A stretch of 64,000 bases of DNA from Maridesulfovibrio sp. GTDB lineage: Bacteria > Desulfobacterota > Desulfovibrionia > Desulfovibrionales > Desulfovibrionaceae. Shown here piece by piece: positions 16,727-25,949 of the stretch. The stretch is taken from NCBI RefSeq assembly GCF_963677005.1, contig NZ_OY781616.1, positions 1,433,501 to 1,497,500 of the forward strand. Direction: 5' to 3'. The position numbers and the translations under genes were made by a program. The notes below the pieces were generated by a model. The model saw nothing but the letters and a program-made list of their open reading frames with translations. It made no database searches and had not been told where the DNA came from. How positions within the stretch are numbered: position 1 is the first letter of the stretch; every line of letters begins with the position of its first letter.

Positions 16727-17425
16727 TTAAGTGTCAGATTCCGCGCTGACTGCGGCCGCCTTGATTTCGGCAATATGTTGCTTCATCACCATGCGGGCGG
16801 TCTCAGGGTCACGGTTTTCAAATGCCTCCAGCAGCTTGAAGTGCATGCTGATCGATATTTCCTGCCTTTCCGCTGTCTGCAGACATTCGGAACGGCTTTC
16901 CTTTATTATGCGATCCAGTGCCACCATCATTTCCGGGAAGATGGAGTTTCCTGTGGCACGGGCTATTTCCAGATGAAAATCTGAATCCAGAACCCCGGCG
17001 TTTTTACCGGCTTGAGCCTGAATCTGCTGATTGCAGACTATGACCTTCATACGATCAAGAGTCTCGTCATCCATGGAGACTGCTGCCAGAGCAGCCATCT
17101 CCGGCTCGATAACTCTGCGAAACTGAAAAATATCGCTGATGCGCTTTTCGCGGGCAGCGAAGATTCGTGCGAAAGCTTCGGTAAAATCTCCGCCTTCAGG
17201 GTCCTTGATATAGGTTCCGTCTCCCCGGCGGCTTTCCACCAGATTACCCTGCGCCAGCGTCTTGATGGCCTCACGGACGGAGCTGCGTGAAACATTCAAT
17301 TTTTCAGCTAGGTTACGTTCTGCCGGCAACTTATCTCCGGGTTTAAGTTCCCCGGACTTGATGAGCTCGGCTATCTGCCGGGCCACCTTGCGGTAAACCG
17401 GCTTGTTATCTTTCTGTCTGCTCAA
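16727..17425 (-). CDS. FadR-subfamily GntR transcriptional regulator
   Basis: About 232 residues. The N-terminal winged helix has the GntR signature (YRKVARQIAELIKSGELKPG, LPAERNLAEKLNVSRSSVRE). The C-terminal FCD effector domain shows metal-ligand histidines in SDFHLEIARATGN, MHFKLLEAF and KQHIAEI. LldR, PdhR and similar members respond to lactate, pyruvate or other acids. The start is TTG at 17423-17425 with GCAGG upstream. Two operator-like palindromes lie 33-63 bases upstream, so autoregulation is likely. Confidence 0.9.
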   Translation of the reverse strand: MSRQKDNKPVYRKVARQIAELIKSGELKPGDKLPAERNLAEKLNVSRSSVREAIKTLAQGNLVESRRGDGTYIKDPEGGDFTEAFARIFAAREKRISDIFQFRRVIEPEMAALAAVSMDDETLDRMKVIVCNQQIQAQAGKNAGVLDSDFHLEIARATGNSIFPEMMVALDRIIKESRSECLQTAERQEISISMHFKLLEAFENRDPETARMVMKQHIAEIKAAAVSAESDT

Positions 17426-17457
17426 AATCGAACCTGCCGTTTTTTGTTTCCGTTAAA

Positions 17458-17488
17458 TTGGTCAGACCAATACCATTGGTCTGACCCT
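17458..17488. promoter_or_regulatory. Tandem operator palindromes for the FadR-type regulator
   Basis: A perfect 13-bp palindrome TTGGTCAGACCAA at 17458-17470 and a near copy TTGGTCTGACCCT at 17476-17488, centres 18 bases apart. The form fits the TNGTNNNACNA consensus of the FadR subfamily. They sit immediately upstream of the regulator-permease-oxidase genes. Confidence 0.8.
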
Positions 17489-17668
17489 CAAGGCAAGCAA
17501 AAAAGTGCTGCTACTGTCCGGATTCCCCCAAAAATGCGGAAAGCAGACAAGTAGGTAATTGATTATTTTAAACGGGAGAGGATGTGGAGAGCGGAGCCAG
17601 AGCAAAGAAATACTACAGCAAACAGTTTGAAATCGCAGGATTAGACTATAAAGAAGCCGTATGTTTCA

Positions 17669-17953
17669 TCACGACCTGTTTTCCTCCATGGCAAGTTGTT
17701 TCAGAAAAGACACTTTGTCAGCGGCTCTTTTCTGCTTCACCGCGTATTCTGCCCGGTATGCGGACCGTTTATCGGGAAAACGCTCCACTGCCTCCATTGC
17801 GACAGGGAGTCTCGCGCGGGTATATTTTGCGCCCGTTCCGGCATTATGTTCAGCCAATCTCCGTACCGGATCGGTGGTGACCCCGCAGTACAGGGAATTG
17901 TCTTTACATCTCAACAGGTATACGTGCCATGTGTTCATACGGGTTTGATACAC
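17669..17953 (-). CDS. GIY-YIG domain protein (YhbQ/UPF0213 type)
   Basis: About 94 residues making a single GIY-YIG nuclease fold: WHVYLLRCKDNSLYCGVT, then RRLAEHNAGTGAKYTRARLP. Small stand-alone members are suspected DNA-repair or structure-specific nucleases. A GTG start at 17951-17953 is used because GGGGGT lies just upstream; ATG at 17936-17938 (Met6) is the alternative and lacks a ribosome site. Confidence 0.85.
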   Translation of the reverse strand: MYQTRMNTWHVYLLRCKDNSLYCGVTTDPVRRLAEHNAGTGAKYTRARLPVAMEAVERFPDKRSAYRAEYAVKQKRAADKVSFLKQLAMEENRS

Positions 17954-18111
17954 TAGTACCCCCCTGCGGCAAAGAGGGGATTTGATGTGCTTTACGTCGG
18001 CAACAAGACTTATTTTAAAAACACACTCAAAATCCAGGCATTGGCGATAAATTTTGTTTTTGCTATAAAGCCAATCAGAGATTTAAATTTTAACCAGTAT
18101 ACACCAACAGA

Positions 18112-19671
18112 ATGGAAATCAGAGAACTCGCCATATTGTTACTATGCATAACCTGCTCCGGTATTTTAGGCCTTGTCTATTACTCAATACGATTACTGGA
18201 CACCCCCGGATCAAGGTCATTTATCCTCTTTATGCTAAGTGTATTTGTATACTCCTTCGGATATATGTTTGAACTGTCAAGCAGTTCATACGAGGCAATA
18301 TACTTGGCCATCAAATTGGAATATTTAGGCGTTCCGTTTATTTCCGTGTTCTGGTTTTTATTTGCAATGGGCTATAACAACATAAAAATAAACAATAAAT
18401 TGATATATACATCTATATTCGCCATCCCTATAATCACTGTTATCATGCTTTACACCAATGAACTGCACCACCTGCAGTATAAAAGTTTGGTAATTGATTC
18501 CAGCGGCCCATTCCCAGCGGCATCTTACAGTAAGGGAACATGGTACTATATAGGATTTATCTATGAAACAGTTCTCAGTCTGGTCGGCATACGACTCTTT
18601 TACACCATGATTCCCAAGACGAAGGGGTACCGAAAAAAACAGGCAAAAATAATTTTTTCAGCTTCGCTGATTCCCTGGGCCGGACATGTGCTTAGCGTAA
18701 TGGCAGGGCATCCGTACGGTATAGACATAGCTCCATTTTTCCTTTCGTTATCCGTACCTGTTTTTGCCTTTGCCATGTTCCGATTGAGAATGTTCAACAT
18801 CGTTCCCATAGCAAGGGACAAGGTATTCGAAACCATGAATTCCCCGGTTCTAGTTTTGGACAAGGATTTTTTCATCGTTGATTTCAATAATTACGCATGC
18901 AGTCTTTTTCCAGAATTGACCTCGAAAAGTATCAATCAGGACGCATGGGATGTTCTGAATGAACACAAGGACTTTCTTCAAAAAATAACCGGTGCAGATG
19001 ATTCCGGTACAGAATTCGAAACAAAGGTAAAAACACGTCACTACAGTGGATCCATCACCAGATTATTTTCTTCCAAACAAAAATTTCTTGGATCAATAGT
19101 CCTGCTGTTCGATATAACCGATAACAAGTTGATGATGACCAAGCTGCACCAGATGGCCACAATTGATACCTTGACTCAGGTACACAACAGAGGTTTTTTC
19201 ATGGAGTCATGTCAGCAGAAATTGGAGCAGATTTCACAACAGAAAGGCTACCTTTCTTTTCTTCTTATCGACATTGATCATTTTAAAAAAATTAATGACA
19301 CATATGGGCATACTGCCGGTGACTATGTACTGAAAAACGTTACCGAAGGATTTCGGGGTATCCTGCGCAGCAGCGACATCTGCGGAAGATACGGAGGAGA
19401 AGAATTTGCCATTCTGCTGCCACAGACCGGCCTGCAGGATGCAGAGAGACTTTCAAAACGGCTTCTGGCAACGATTAAAGAAACGCCGACAAACTACAAA
19501 GGCACCGATATCCATGTAACTATCAGCGTGGGCATCTCAAGTATAAATTTTATCGACGGATACGCAGACATTGACTTGGACAAGCTGGTTGCGAGACTGC
19601 TGAATGACGCTGACAAGGCTTTATATCAGGCCAAAAATGAAGGGCGAAACAGGGTGTGCATAGCCAACTGA
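18112..19671 (+). CDS. Diguanylate cyclase with 7TM sensor, PAS and GGDEF domains
   Basis: About 519 residues. The N-terminal about 230 residues hold roughly seven membrane helices of the type found at the N-terminus of some histidine kinases. A PAS domain follows (about 235-340, VLVLDKDFFIVDFNNYACSL). The C-terminal GGDEF domain has an intact active site, GRYGGEEF, with an RSSD inhibitory site five residues before it. It should make cyclic di-GMP and be product-inhibited. There is no obvious partner gene. The DNA is more AT-rich than the neighbours. No strong ribosome site is seen before the ATG. Confidence 0.9.
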   Translation: MEIRELAILLLCITCSGILGLVYYSIRLLDTPGSRSFILFMLSVFVYSFGYMFELSSSSYEAIYLAIKLEYLGVPFISVFWFLFAMGYNNIKINNKLIYTSIFAIPIITVIMLYTNELHHLQYKSLVIDSSGPFPAASYSKGTWYYIGFIYETVLSLVGIRLFYTMIPKTKGYRKKQAKIIFSASLIPWAGHVLSVMAGHPYGIDIAPFFLSLSVPVFAFAMFRLRMFNIVPIARDKVFETMNSPVLVLDKDFFIVDFNNYACSLFPELTSKSINQDAWDVLNEHKDFLQKITGADDSGTEFETKVKTRHYSGSITRLFSSKQKFLGSIVLLFDITDNKLMMTKLHQMATIDTLTQVHNRGFFMESCQQKLEQISQQKGYLSFLLIDIDHFKKINDTYGHTAGDYVLKNVTEGFRGILRSSDICGRYGGEEFAILLPQTGLQDAERLSKRLLATIKETPTNYKGTDIHVTISVGISSINFIDGYADIDLDKLVARLLNDADKALYQAKNEGRNRVCIAN

Positions 19672-19819
19672 TCGCCAAGCTGTTTTTCTTGCATTCTGCC
19701 GTGCTTGACTGTAATTTATTCTGCTCGTTTGGCCGGGATCAGATATCCGCGGTCCTTTTTTCATCTCATCATTTTTGTCTTTCGGGTAAGTCCATCACGC
19801 TTTCCCGTCTTGGAGCCCT

Positions 19820-21805
19820 ATGCCCAGAGTCACTATTTCGTCCCTTGAAAAGTCCTACAACGGAGAAGATCTTTTCACCGACCTGTCATTTGAAGTATCC
19901 GCCGGTATGCGCCTTGCCGTTACCGGACCAAACGGCTGCGGAAAATCGACACTGCTCAAGCTCATTGCCGGGCTCATCGAACCGGATGCAGGGGTGCTTT
20001 CCATCTCCAAGGGTGCACGCATAGGCTATGTGGCTCAGGAACTCACCGGGGAAATACTGGAACATTCGCTCCTGAGCTGGGTGCTTTCGGCCCTGCCCTC
20101 CTGGAACAGACTCTGGGAAGAGTGGGAAGAGGCCGGACGCAGCGAAGACCATGCCCACATGACCAGACTTTCCGAAAAACAGGCCGAACTTGAACACCAG
20201 TTCGGCTACAATCCGGAACACAAGGCACGCACAATCCTCACCGGTCTCGGTTTTTCCGAACATGACATGCTCAGCAGGATCAAAGAACTTTCCGGCGGCT
20301 GGCGCGAGCGTGCCAAGCTAGGCCGGGTTCTTCTGCAGGGGGCGGACCTGCTGCTTCTGGACGAACCGACCAACCACCTTGACCTTGAAGCCGTAGAGTG
20401 GCTGGAAAACTACCTGCTTTCCTTCCGTGGAGCAGTCGTCTACGTGGCCCACGACAGGATTTTTCTGGACCGCGTGGGCACGCACGTCCTTTTTCTGGGA
20501 TCCGGCAAACCCGCCATGCGGCGCGGGTCGTTCACCGAATTTCTGGAATGGAGAGAAGAAAATGCCATGCAGCGCACCCGCGAAGCAGCCAAACTCTCCG
20601 CGCGCATAGAAAACGAAAATTCATACATCCGCAGATTCCGGGTCAAAGCCCGCAAGGCTGCGCAGGCCCAGTCCAAGATCAAAAAGGTGGAAAAACTGGA
20701 AAAGGAACTTTCCAGGCTTCAGGAAGATGCGGAACTCAACCGCTCCGGCAAGACCTTGAGCTTCAGACTGCCACCCACCAAACGCGGGGACAAGGCCGCC
20801 ATCAGCGTGGTTGATCTTGAATTCTCTTACGACGGCAGACCTCCTTCGATATGGCCCCTGCTCAATTTCCAGCTTTTCCGCAGCAAAAAGATTGCGCTGG
20901 CCGCACCCAACGGCGCAGGTAAATCAACCCTGCTCAAGGTGATCATGGGTATGCTGAAGCCCAATTCCGGCTATGCTAAAATTGGTACGAATACGTCTGT
21001 GGCCTATTTCAGCCAGCACCAGAGCGAAATCCTGCGTGACGATTCCACGGCATTATCGGAAATACGCCGCCTTAGCGACCCGGATACCACCGAGGAGCAG
21101 CTCAAAAGCGTGCTCGGCCTGTTCCTGCTCGGGGAACCGTATTTCGAGCGCAAGGTCGCGGCCCTGTCCGGCGGAGAAAAGAACCGTCTTATTCTGGCGA
21201 CTCTCTTTCTCTCGCGGGCGAATCTGCTCATTCTGGACGAACCGACCAACCATCTGGACCTTGAAAGCCGTGAAGGACTTATACAGGCCCTAAAGGATTA
21301 CGATGGAACACTTTTCTTCGTAGCCCATGACCGCTACCTGCTGGGAGAAGTTGCCGAGGAAATCTGGGCTATAACTGATTCCGGAATCGATACGTTTTTT
21401 TCTTTCGCGGAATACGATAATTATCGTAAAGGAAAAGCTGATGGCGTAACCGCTCCGGCTGAAACCGCAGAAGAAGACAAGTCCGCCAAGCGTAAACTTT
21501 CCAAGGAAGATAAACGCCGCCAGGCCGAGATACGCAATGCCCTTTACAAGGAACTCAAACCCAAGGCAGCTGAATACGAAAAACTTGAAAGGGATTTGGA
21601 AAAGGTTCTGGAAGAGCAGGCCGAGATGGAAGAAAGGCTTAACGATCCGGAACTCTACGCGGACGGTGCAGCCGCAGTGGAACTGAATTCCCGCTACACC
21701 GAAACCTGCGCCTGGGCCGAGCAGCTGATGGAAAAGATGGCTGTCCTTGAAGAAGAGATCAGCGAACTTGAAGAACGCAAAAAGCAGTTGCTGGAAGAAG
21801 GCTGA
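19820..21805 (+). CDS. ABC-F family ATPase (Uup/EttA-like)
   Basis: About 661 residues, no membrane segments. Two ATP-binding cassettes: Walker A GPNGCGKSTLLKL and APNGAGKSTLLKV, signatures LSGGWRERAKLG and LSGGEKNRLILA, Walker B each LLDEPTNHLDLE / LILDEPTNHLDLE. A charged linker joins them and the C-terminal about 110 residues form a coiled coil, as in Uup. ABC-F proteins act on ribosomes to relieve stalling or regulate translation. GGAG lies 7 bases before ATG. The nudix gene starts 15 bases after its stop, so the two form an operon. Confidence 0.93.
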   Translation: MPRVTISSLEKSYNGEDLFTDLSFEVSAGMRLAVTGPNGCGKSTLLKLIAGLIEPDAGVLSISKGARIGYVAQELTGEILEHSLLSWVLSALPSWNRLWEEWEEAGRSEDHAHMTRLSEKQAELEHQFGYNPEHKARTILTGLGFSEHDMLSRIKELSGGWRERAKLGRVLLQGADLLLLDEPTNHLDLEAVEWLENYLLSFRGAVVYVAHDRIFLDRVGTHVLFLGSGKPAMRRGSFTEFLEWREENAMQRTREAAKLSARIENENSYIRRFRVKARKAAQAQSKIKKVEKLEKELSRLQEDAELNRSGKTLSFRLPPTKRGDKAAISVVDLEFSYDGRPPSIWPLLNFQLFRSKKIALAAPNGAGKSTLLKVIMGMLKPNSGYAKIGTNTSVAYFSQHQSEILRDDSTALSEIRRLSDPDTTEEQLKSVLGLFLLGEPYFERKVAALSGGEKNRLILATLFLSRANLLILDEPTNHLDLESREGLIQALKDYDGTLFFVAHDRYLLGEVAEEIWAITDSGIDTFFSFAEYDNYRKGKADGVTAPAETAEEDKSAKRKLSKEDKRRQAEIRNALYKELKPKAAEYEKLERDLEKVLEEQAEMEERLNDPELYADGAAAVELNSRYTETCAWAEQLMEKMAVLEEEISELEERKKQLLEEG

Positions 21806-21820
21806 CGCAAAGGAGTTCCC

Positions 21821-22240
21821 GTGGCAGAATCATCCCCGGTCGAGGTAGTGGCTGCAATAATCTGGCAAGACGGCCTGTTCCTTTCCGCGGAACGTCCCGA
21901 GGGAAAGGACTACGCCGGATGGTGGGAATTCCCCGGCGGAAAGGTTGAACCCGGCGAATCCCTGCAGGATGCGCTGGCTCGTGAACTGCAGGAGGAGCTT
22001 GATATAACTCCAACGCAGTACGCCTTCTGGATGGATAGGGTCGTGGAATATCCGGAATATACGGTTCATCTTAATTTTTTCGATGTCTTCGAGTTTTCCG
22101 GAAATATCAGCGCCATGGAAAAACAGAAGTTCGACTGGTTTGATCTGCGCAGGGTAAGGGATGTGCGGTTTCTGCCCGTAAACTACGAAATCCTTGAAAT
22201 GCTGAAAAAAAGAGAACTTAAATCCTCTTTACAAAATTAA
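21821..22240 (+). CDS. NUDIX hydrolase, MutT-like
   Basis: About 139 residues. The Nudix box is complete: GGKVEPGESLQDALARELQE followed by ELDI. The N-terminus (VEVVAAIIWQDGLFLSAERP) and GWWEFPGG are typical of MutT, which cleaves 8-oxo-dGTP to keep it out of DNA. The start is GTG with AAGGAG 6 bases upstream, 15 bases after the ABC-F gene. Confidence 0.9.
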   Translation: MAESSPVEVVAAIIWQDGLFLSAERPEGKDYAGWWEFPGGKVEPGESLQDALARELQEELDITPTQYAFWMDRVVEYPEYTVHLNFFDVFEFSGNISAMEKQKFDWFDLRRVRDVRFLPVNYEILEMLKKRELKSSLQN

Positions 22241-22294
22241 ACTACTTCAATTTTCTCAAAATATCACACTGTAAGAACTTAAAAAAACTTGCTT

Positions 22295-22432
22295 TTACTG
22301 TTTGAAATTTTGCATGCAACCTTCTAAAAAGGACTGGGATTCCTCCTGAGGCCAATCCCTTGAACACCGAAAACAAATCTTTCTGTCAAGCGCCATGCGC
22401 ACCGGATTTCGCGCCGTGCAGGCGGGGAACAT
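22295..22432 (-). CDS. Possible small cysteine-containing protein (45 residues)
   Basis: An open frame of 45 codons facing away from metF. It contains CxxC at residues 20-23 (KICFRCSRDW) plus Cys5 and Cys39, and its composition looks protein-like (ARNPVRMALDRK). There is no good ribosome site before its ATG, and it lies in the 5' leader of metF. It could be a small zinc-binding protein or a chance frame. Confidence 0.3.
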   Translation of the reverse strand: MFPACTARNPVRMALDRKICFRCSRDWPQEESQSFLEGCMQNFKQ

Positions 22433-22454
22433 CCGGATATAACCCGGAGTAGAT

Positions 22455-23327
22455 ATGAAAATAGTAGACCTGATCAAGAAAAACAAACCGTTTCTGTCAC
22501 TGGAATTTTTTCCGCCGAAGAACCGTGATTCATGGCCTGATTTTTTCGAGGTTGTTGAAAAGCTGAAGGTTCTGAATCCCCTTTTCGCTTCCGTCACTTA
22601 CGGAGCAGGCGGAGGAACACAGGAAAATTCGCTTGAAATTGTGAAAAGAATGAAGCAGGATGCCGGGATAGAACCTCTCGCACACCTGACCTGCGTCGGT
22701 GCCAGCCCTGAAAACATCAGTAATTTCGTTTCCGCACTCAAAGATGCGGGTGTTGACAACATCCTTGCCCTGCGTGGCGATCCCCCTGCCGGAGATGAAG
22801 ATTTTGACTTCAACACCCAGATTTTCAAGCACGGCTCCGATCTGGTTACCTACGTGAAAGAAAATCATCCCGGCACGGGAATAGCTGTAGCAGGCTACCC
22901 GGAAGCACATCTGGAATCTCCTTCCATAAAAGAGGATTTCAAGTGGATGAAAAACAAAATCGATGAAGGCGGCGAGCTCATAATCACCCAGCTCTTCTTC
23001 GATAACCGGGTTTACTTCGACTTTTGCGAGAGGCTTTCCGAAATGGGCGTCAATGTTCCGGTGGTTCCCGGAATCCTGCCCATCATGAGCCTCAAGTCCG
23101 CAAAATTCATTCTCTCCCTTTGCGGAGCGGCTATTCCGGGTAAGTTTCTTAGTGCACTGGAAAAAGCCCATGCGGAAGGAGGCGATGATGCGGTTTACAG
23201 GCTCGGAATAGATTTCGCCACCAGACAGGCCCAGGAACTGCTTGACGGTGGGGCTCCGGGGGTCCATCTATATACGCTCAACCGGGCAAAAGCATGCCTT
23301 GAAATAGGAAAAGCTCTCAAATTTTAA
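22455..23327 (+). CDS. metF: 5,10-methylenetetrahydrofolate reductase
   Basis: About 290 residues of the FAD-dependent TIM-barrel family. Visible: LEFFPPKNRD with the catalytic Glu, SVTYGAGGG, HLTCVG, NILALRGDPP, GYPEAH and ITQLFFDN. It makes methyl-tetrahydrofolate for methionine synthesis, and in sulfate reducers the same step belongs to one-carbon (Wood-Ljungdahl methyl branch) metabolism. ATG follows CCCGGAG with normal spacing. asd is 100 bases downstream on the same strand. Confidence 0.95.
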   Translation: MKIVDLIKKNKPFLSLEFFPPKNRDSWPDFFEVVEKLKVLNPLFASVTYGAGGGTQENSLEIVKRMKQDAGIEPLAHLTCVGASPENISNFVSALKDAGVDNILALRGDPPAGDEDFDFNTQIFKHGSDLVTYVKENHPGTGIAVAGYPEAHLESPSIKEDFKWMKNKIDEGGELIITQLFFDNRVYFDFCERLSEMGVNVPVVPGILPIMSLKSAKFILSLCGAAIPGKFLSALEKAHAEGGDDAVYRLGIDFATRQAQELLDGGAPGVHLYTLNRAKACLEIGKALKF

Positions 23328-23427
23328 TCCGGCTGGTGCAAGGTAATCGGGGTTACCTTAAGAGATTAACAGATAAAACCGGGCTGATCAAAAAAGGTCC
23401 GGATCATAATAAGACGGAGGTTTAGCC

Positions 23428-24456
23428 ATGAGTTCTAAAAATCCCAGAGTCGCTGTGGTCGGAGCAACCGGCGCGGTTGGCCGCGAAATGCTCAAAGTTC
23501 TGGAGCAGAGGGATTTTCCCGCATCCGAAGTAGTTCCTTTTTCTTCCATCCGTTCCGCCGGAACAAAAGTACCCTTCAAGGGTGAAGAGCTTACCGTACT
23601 CGAGCTTAAAGAAGATTCCTTCGAAGGCTTTGATCTGGCTCTTTTTTCCGCAGGCGGCGGAACCTCCGAAAAATTCGCTCCTCTGGCAGCGAAAGCGGGA
23701 TGCGTGGTAGTAGACAACTCCAGTGCATGGAGAATGGATCCGAAAATCCCCCTTGTCGTACCCGAAGTAAACCCGGAGGACCTCGACTGGCATCCCGGCA
23801 TCATTGCCAACCCCAACTGCTCCACTATACAGATGGTTGTCGCCCTCAAGCCCCTGCATGACAAGGCGAAAATCAAACGTATTGTAGTTTCCACCTATCA
23901 GGCTGTTTCCGGAACCGGGCAGAAAGCCATCAACGAGCTGGAAACACAGGTCAGCAGGCTCTTCAACGGAAAGGACATCGTTGCCAACGTTTATCCGCAC
24001 CAGATCGCATTCAACTGCCTGCCGCAGATCGACGTATTCCTTGATAACGGCTACACCAAGGAAGAAATGAAGATGGTCAACGAAACCAAGAAAATCATGG
24101 GTGACGATTCCATCAAGGTTACCGCCACCACCGTTCGCGTACCGGTCTTCTACAGCCATTCGGAATCCGTCAACATCGAAACCGAAGAAAAAATCACCGT
24201 CGAAGAATGCCGCAATCTGCTGGCCAATTTCCCCGGTGTGACCGTGGTAGATTATCCTGAAAAGAACATGTATCCCATGGCCGTCGACTGCGCTGGTGAG
24301 GATGATGTTTTCGTAGGACGCATCCGCGAAGACGATACCATTGAAAACGGCCTCAACATGTGGATTGTTTCCGACAACATCCGCAAGGGTGCCGCTCTGA
24401 ATACGGTTCAGATTGCCGAGACTCTCATTGAACGCAATCTTGTCCGCGTGGAATAA
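23428..24456 (+). CDS. asd: Aspartate-semialdehyde dehydrogenase
   Basis: About 342 residues. Reduces aspartyl phosphate to the semialdehyde, the branch point to lysine, threonine and methionine. NADP-binding VAVVGATGAVGREML at the N-terminus, catalytic Cys in NPNCSTIQMV, and the dimer/active-site segment RVPVFYSHSESV. GGAGG precedes the ATG. It is followed by a strong terminator. Its location after metF fits methionine-related grouping. Confidence 0.96.
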   Translation: MSSKNPRVAVVGATGAVGREMLKVLEQRDFPASEVVPFSSIRSAGTKVPFKGEELTVLELKEDSFEGFDLALFSAGGGTSEKFAPLAAKAGCVVVDNSSAWRMDPKIPLVVPEVNPEDLDWHPGIIANPNCSTIQMVVALKPLHDKAKIKRIVVSTYQAVSGTGQKAINELETQVSRLFNGKDIVANVYPHQIAFNCLPQIDVFLDNGYTKEEMKMVNETKKIMGDDSIKVTATTVRVPVFYSHSESVNIETEEKITVEECRNLLANFPGVTVVDYPEKNMYPMAVDCAGEDDVFVGRIREDDTIENGLNMWIVSDNIRKGAALNTVQIAETLIERNLVRVE

Positions 24457-24508
24457 TTAACGCTATCCAACGCGGCAGTGCGGATTACCGTTCTGTCAGT
24501 AAAAAAAC

Positions 24509-24545
24509 AAAAGCGGAAATTCTGGTTTGCAGAATTTCCGCTTTT
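24509..24545 (+). terminator. Terminator of asd
   Basis: A 16-bp perfect stem (AAAAGCGGAAATTCTG and its complement) with a 5-base loop, followed by a T-run. Confidence 0.92.
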
Positions 24546-24624
24546 TTGTTTTTTGGATAAGAGATGACCGTTAGTCGGATATTTCATCATAGAAAGCTTC
24601 GGCAGCCATGCTCACAAATCCGTC

Positions 24625-25734
24625 CTACCCCAACCGCTCCTCAACAATCCTGAGATAAGGCTCCAACCCGCACGGAACATCATCCGGCCACTGAAATACG
24701 TTTGCGCTGTTCTTTCCGGCTGTTTCGCTGATCATCCGAGCCAGTAAGCGGTAATCCGCAGGGTCATCTATGACCTGTTCTTCTGGCAGAAAAAAACTGC
24801 TCCCGTTATCTCGCGAGCTTATGACCGACACGCCGCAGGCCAGTGCTTCCAACACGGAATTGGAACAGGCATCATAAAAGGACGGAAGCACGAAAATATC
24901 CGATCTTCCGTAAAAGGAAGGCATATCACCAACCTTCCCAAGAAAAACCACCCTTTCCGCAACACCGAGACTTTCGGCAAGACGAATGTATTTCGCCGGA
25001 TTGCGTCCTCCGGCTACATGCAGATGGTAATTTTCCGGAAGATCCGCCAGTGCCCTGATGAGCGAGGCAACTCCCTTGAGCGCAAAATTGGTCGTGGCCG
25101 TGGAAATGAGGATATCACTGTCCGTAAGCGAAAATTCGGCTCGCCCGGCACTGCGCAGTTCGGGCTCAAGGGGCTTGAAGAGGTCCAGATCAGGCTTGTT
25201 GTATACAACTTCCGGCAGATTTTCCGAAAGCTGCGGATGTGATTCCACCATCCAGTCCCGCACCCGGTGTGAAACGCAGACAATACGGCACCCGGAGGTG
25301 ACCTGACGTTTTTCGATGTAGTTTATTAGAATGTTCACCGGCGAAACCCGGCGGCGAAACATCTTGAAGGAACGTGAAAAACCGGCATCCCAGGCCCGCT
25401 GAGAAAGACGCCAGAAAGAATTCAGCGGCCCCCCGCCGACACGCAGTATGTCCTGATTCAGGGATTTGCCGAGGCTTATGCAGAGATCGTAACCGCCCTT
25501 CAAGCGTATCCGTTCGGCAGCGAGGACAAACCAGAACAGTTTTCCGGCACGGCAGAAACCGTACCGCCCCACGGAAACCACACTAACTCCCGCAGGAGGT
25601 TCTTCCTCGGCTCTGGCACAGATAAAATCAACCTTGTAACCGGCCCTGGCAAGTGCGGCGCTCAGATTGTATCCGAACCGTTCAACTCCGCCGTAGCGGC
25701 CGAAACGGGGAAGTATTATGGCGATTTTTTTCAT
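24625..25734 (-). CDS. Glycosyltransferase family 4 (WaaG-like)
   Basis: About 369 residues with the GT-B fold. N-terminus IILPRFGRYGGVERFGYN has the family's GGVER acceptor motif; the C-terminal half has VVFLGKVGDMPSFYGRSDIF and the EX7E region LPSFYDACSNSVLEALACG. WaaG-type enzymes add a hexose to the lipopolysaccharide core. ATG at 25732-25734 is chosen because MKKIAIILPRF is the fold start; an upstream start at 25776 is less likely. It is divergent from the PAP2 gene. Confidence 0.9.
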   Translation of the reverse strand: MKKIAIILPRFGRYGGVERFGYNLSAALARAGYKVDFICARAEEEPPAGVSVVSVGRYGFCRAGKLFWFVLAAERIRLKGGYDLCISLGKSLNQDILRVGGGPLNSFWRLSQRAWDAGFSRSFKMFRRRVSPVNILINYIEKRQVTSGCRIVCVSHRVRDWMVESHPQLSENLPEVVYNKPDLDLFKPLEPELRSAGRAEFSLTDSDILISTATTNFALKGVASLIRALADLPENYHLHVAGGRNPAKYIRLAESLGVAERVVFLGKVGDMPSFYGRSDIFVLPSFYDACSNSVLEALACGVSVISSRDNGSSFFLPEEQVIDDPADYRLLARMISETAGKNSANVFQWPDDVPCGLEPYLRIVEERLG

Positions 25735-25949
25735 ATGATTTCCGGCTCTGGTGCGGTATTTTGTTCTGCAGGACACGCAGGGTTAATTCCCTTGCCCGCC
25801 CCGATTTATACTGATAGTCGCTTTGTGGACGGCCGACCGGAAAATTCTCCGGTGATACCTGTTTATACACCCGCCGATAAAAGCAACGGGCGCAGATGTT
25901 AGTCCGAAACAGCCGTCTTGCCAAGAAAAACCGCAGTTAAGGAGCGCTG

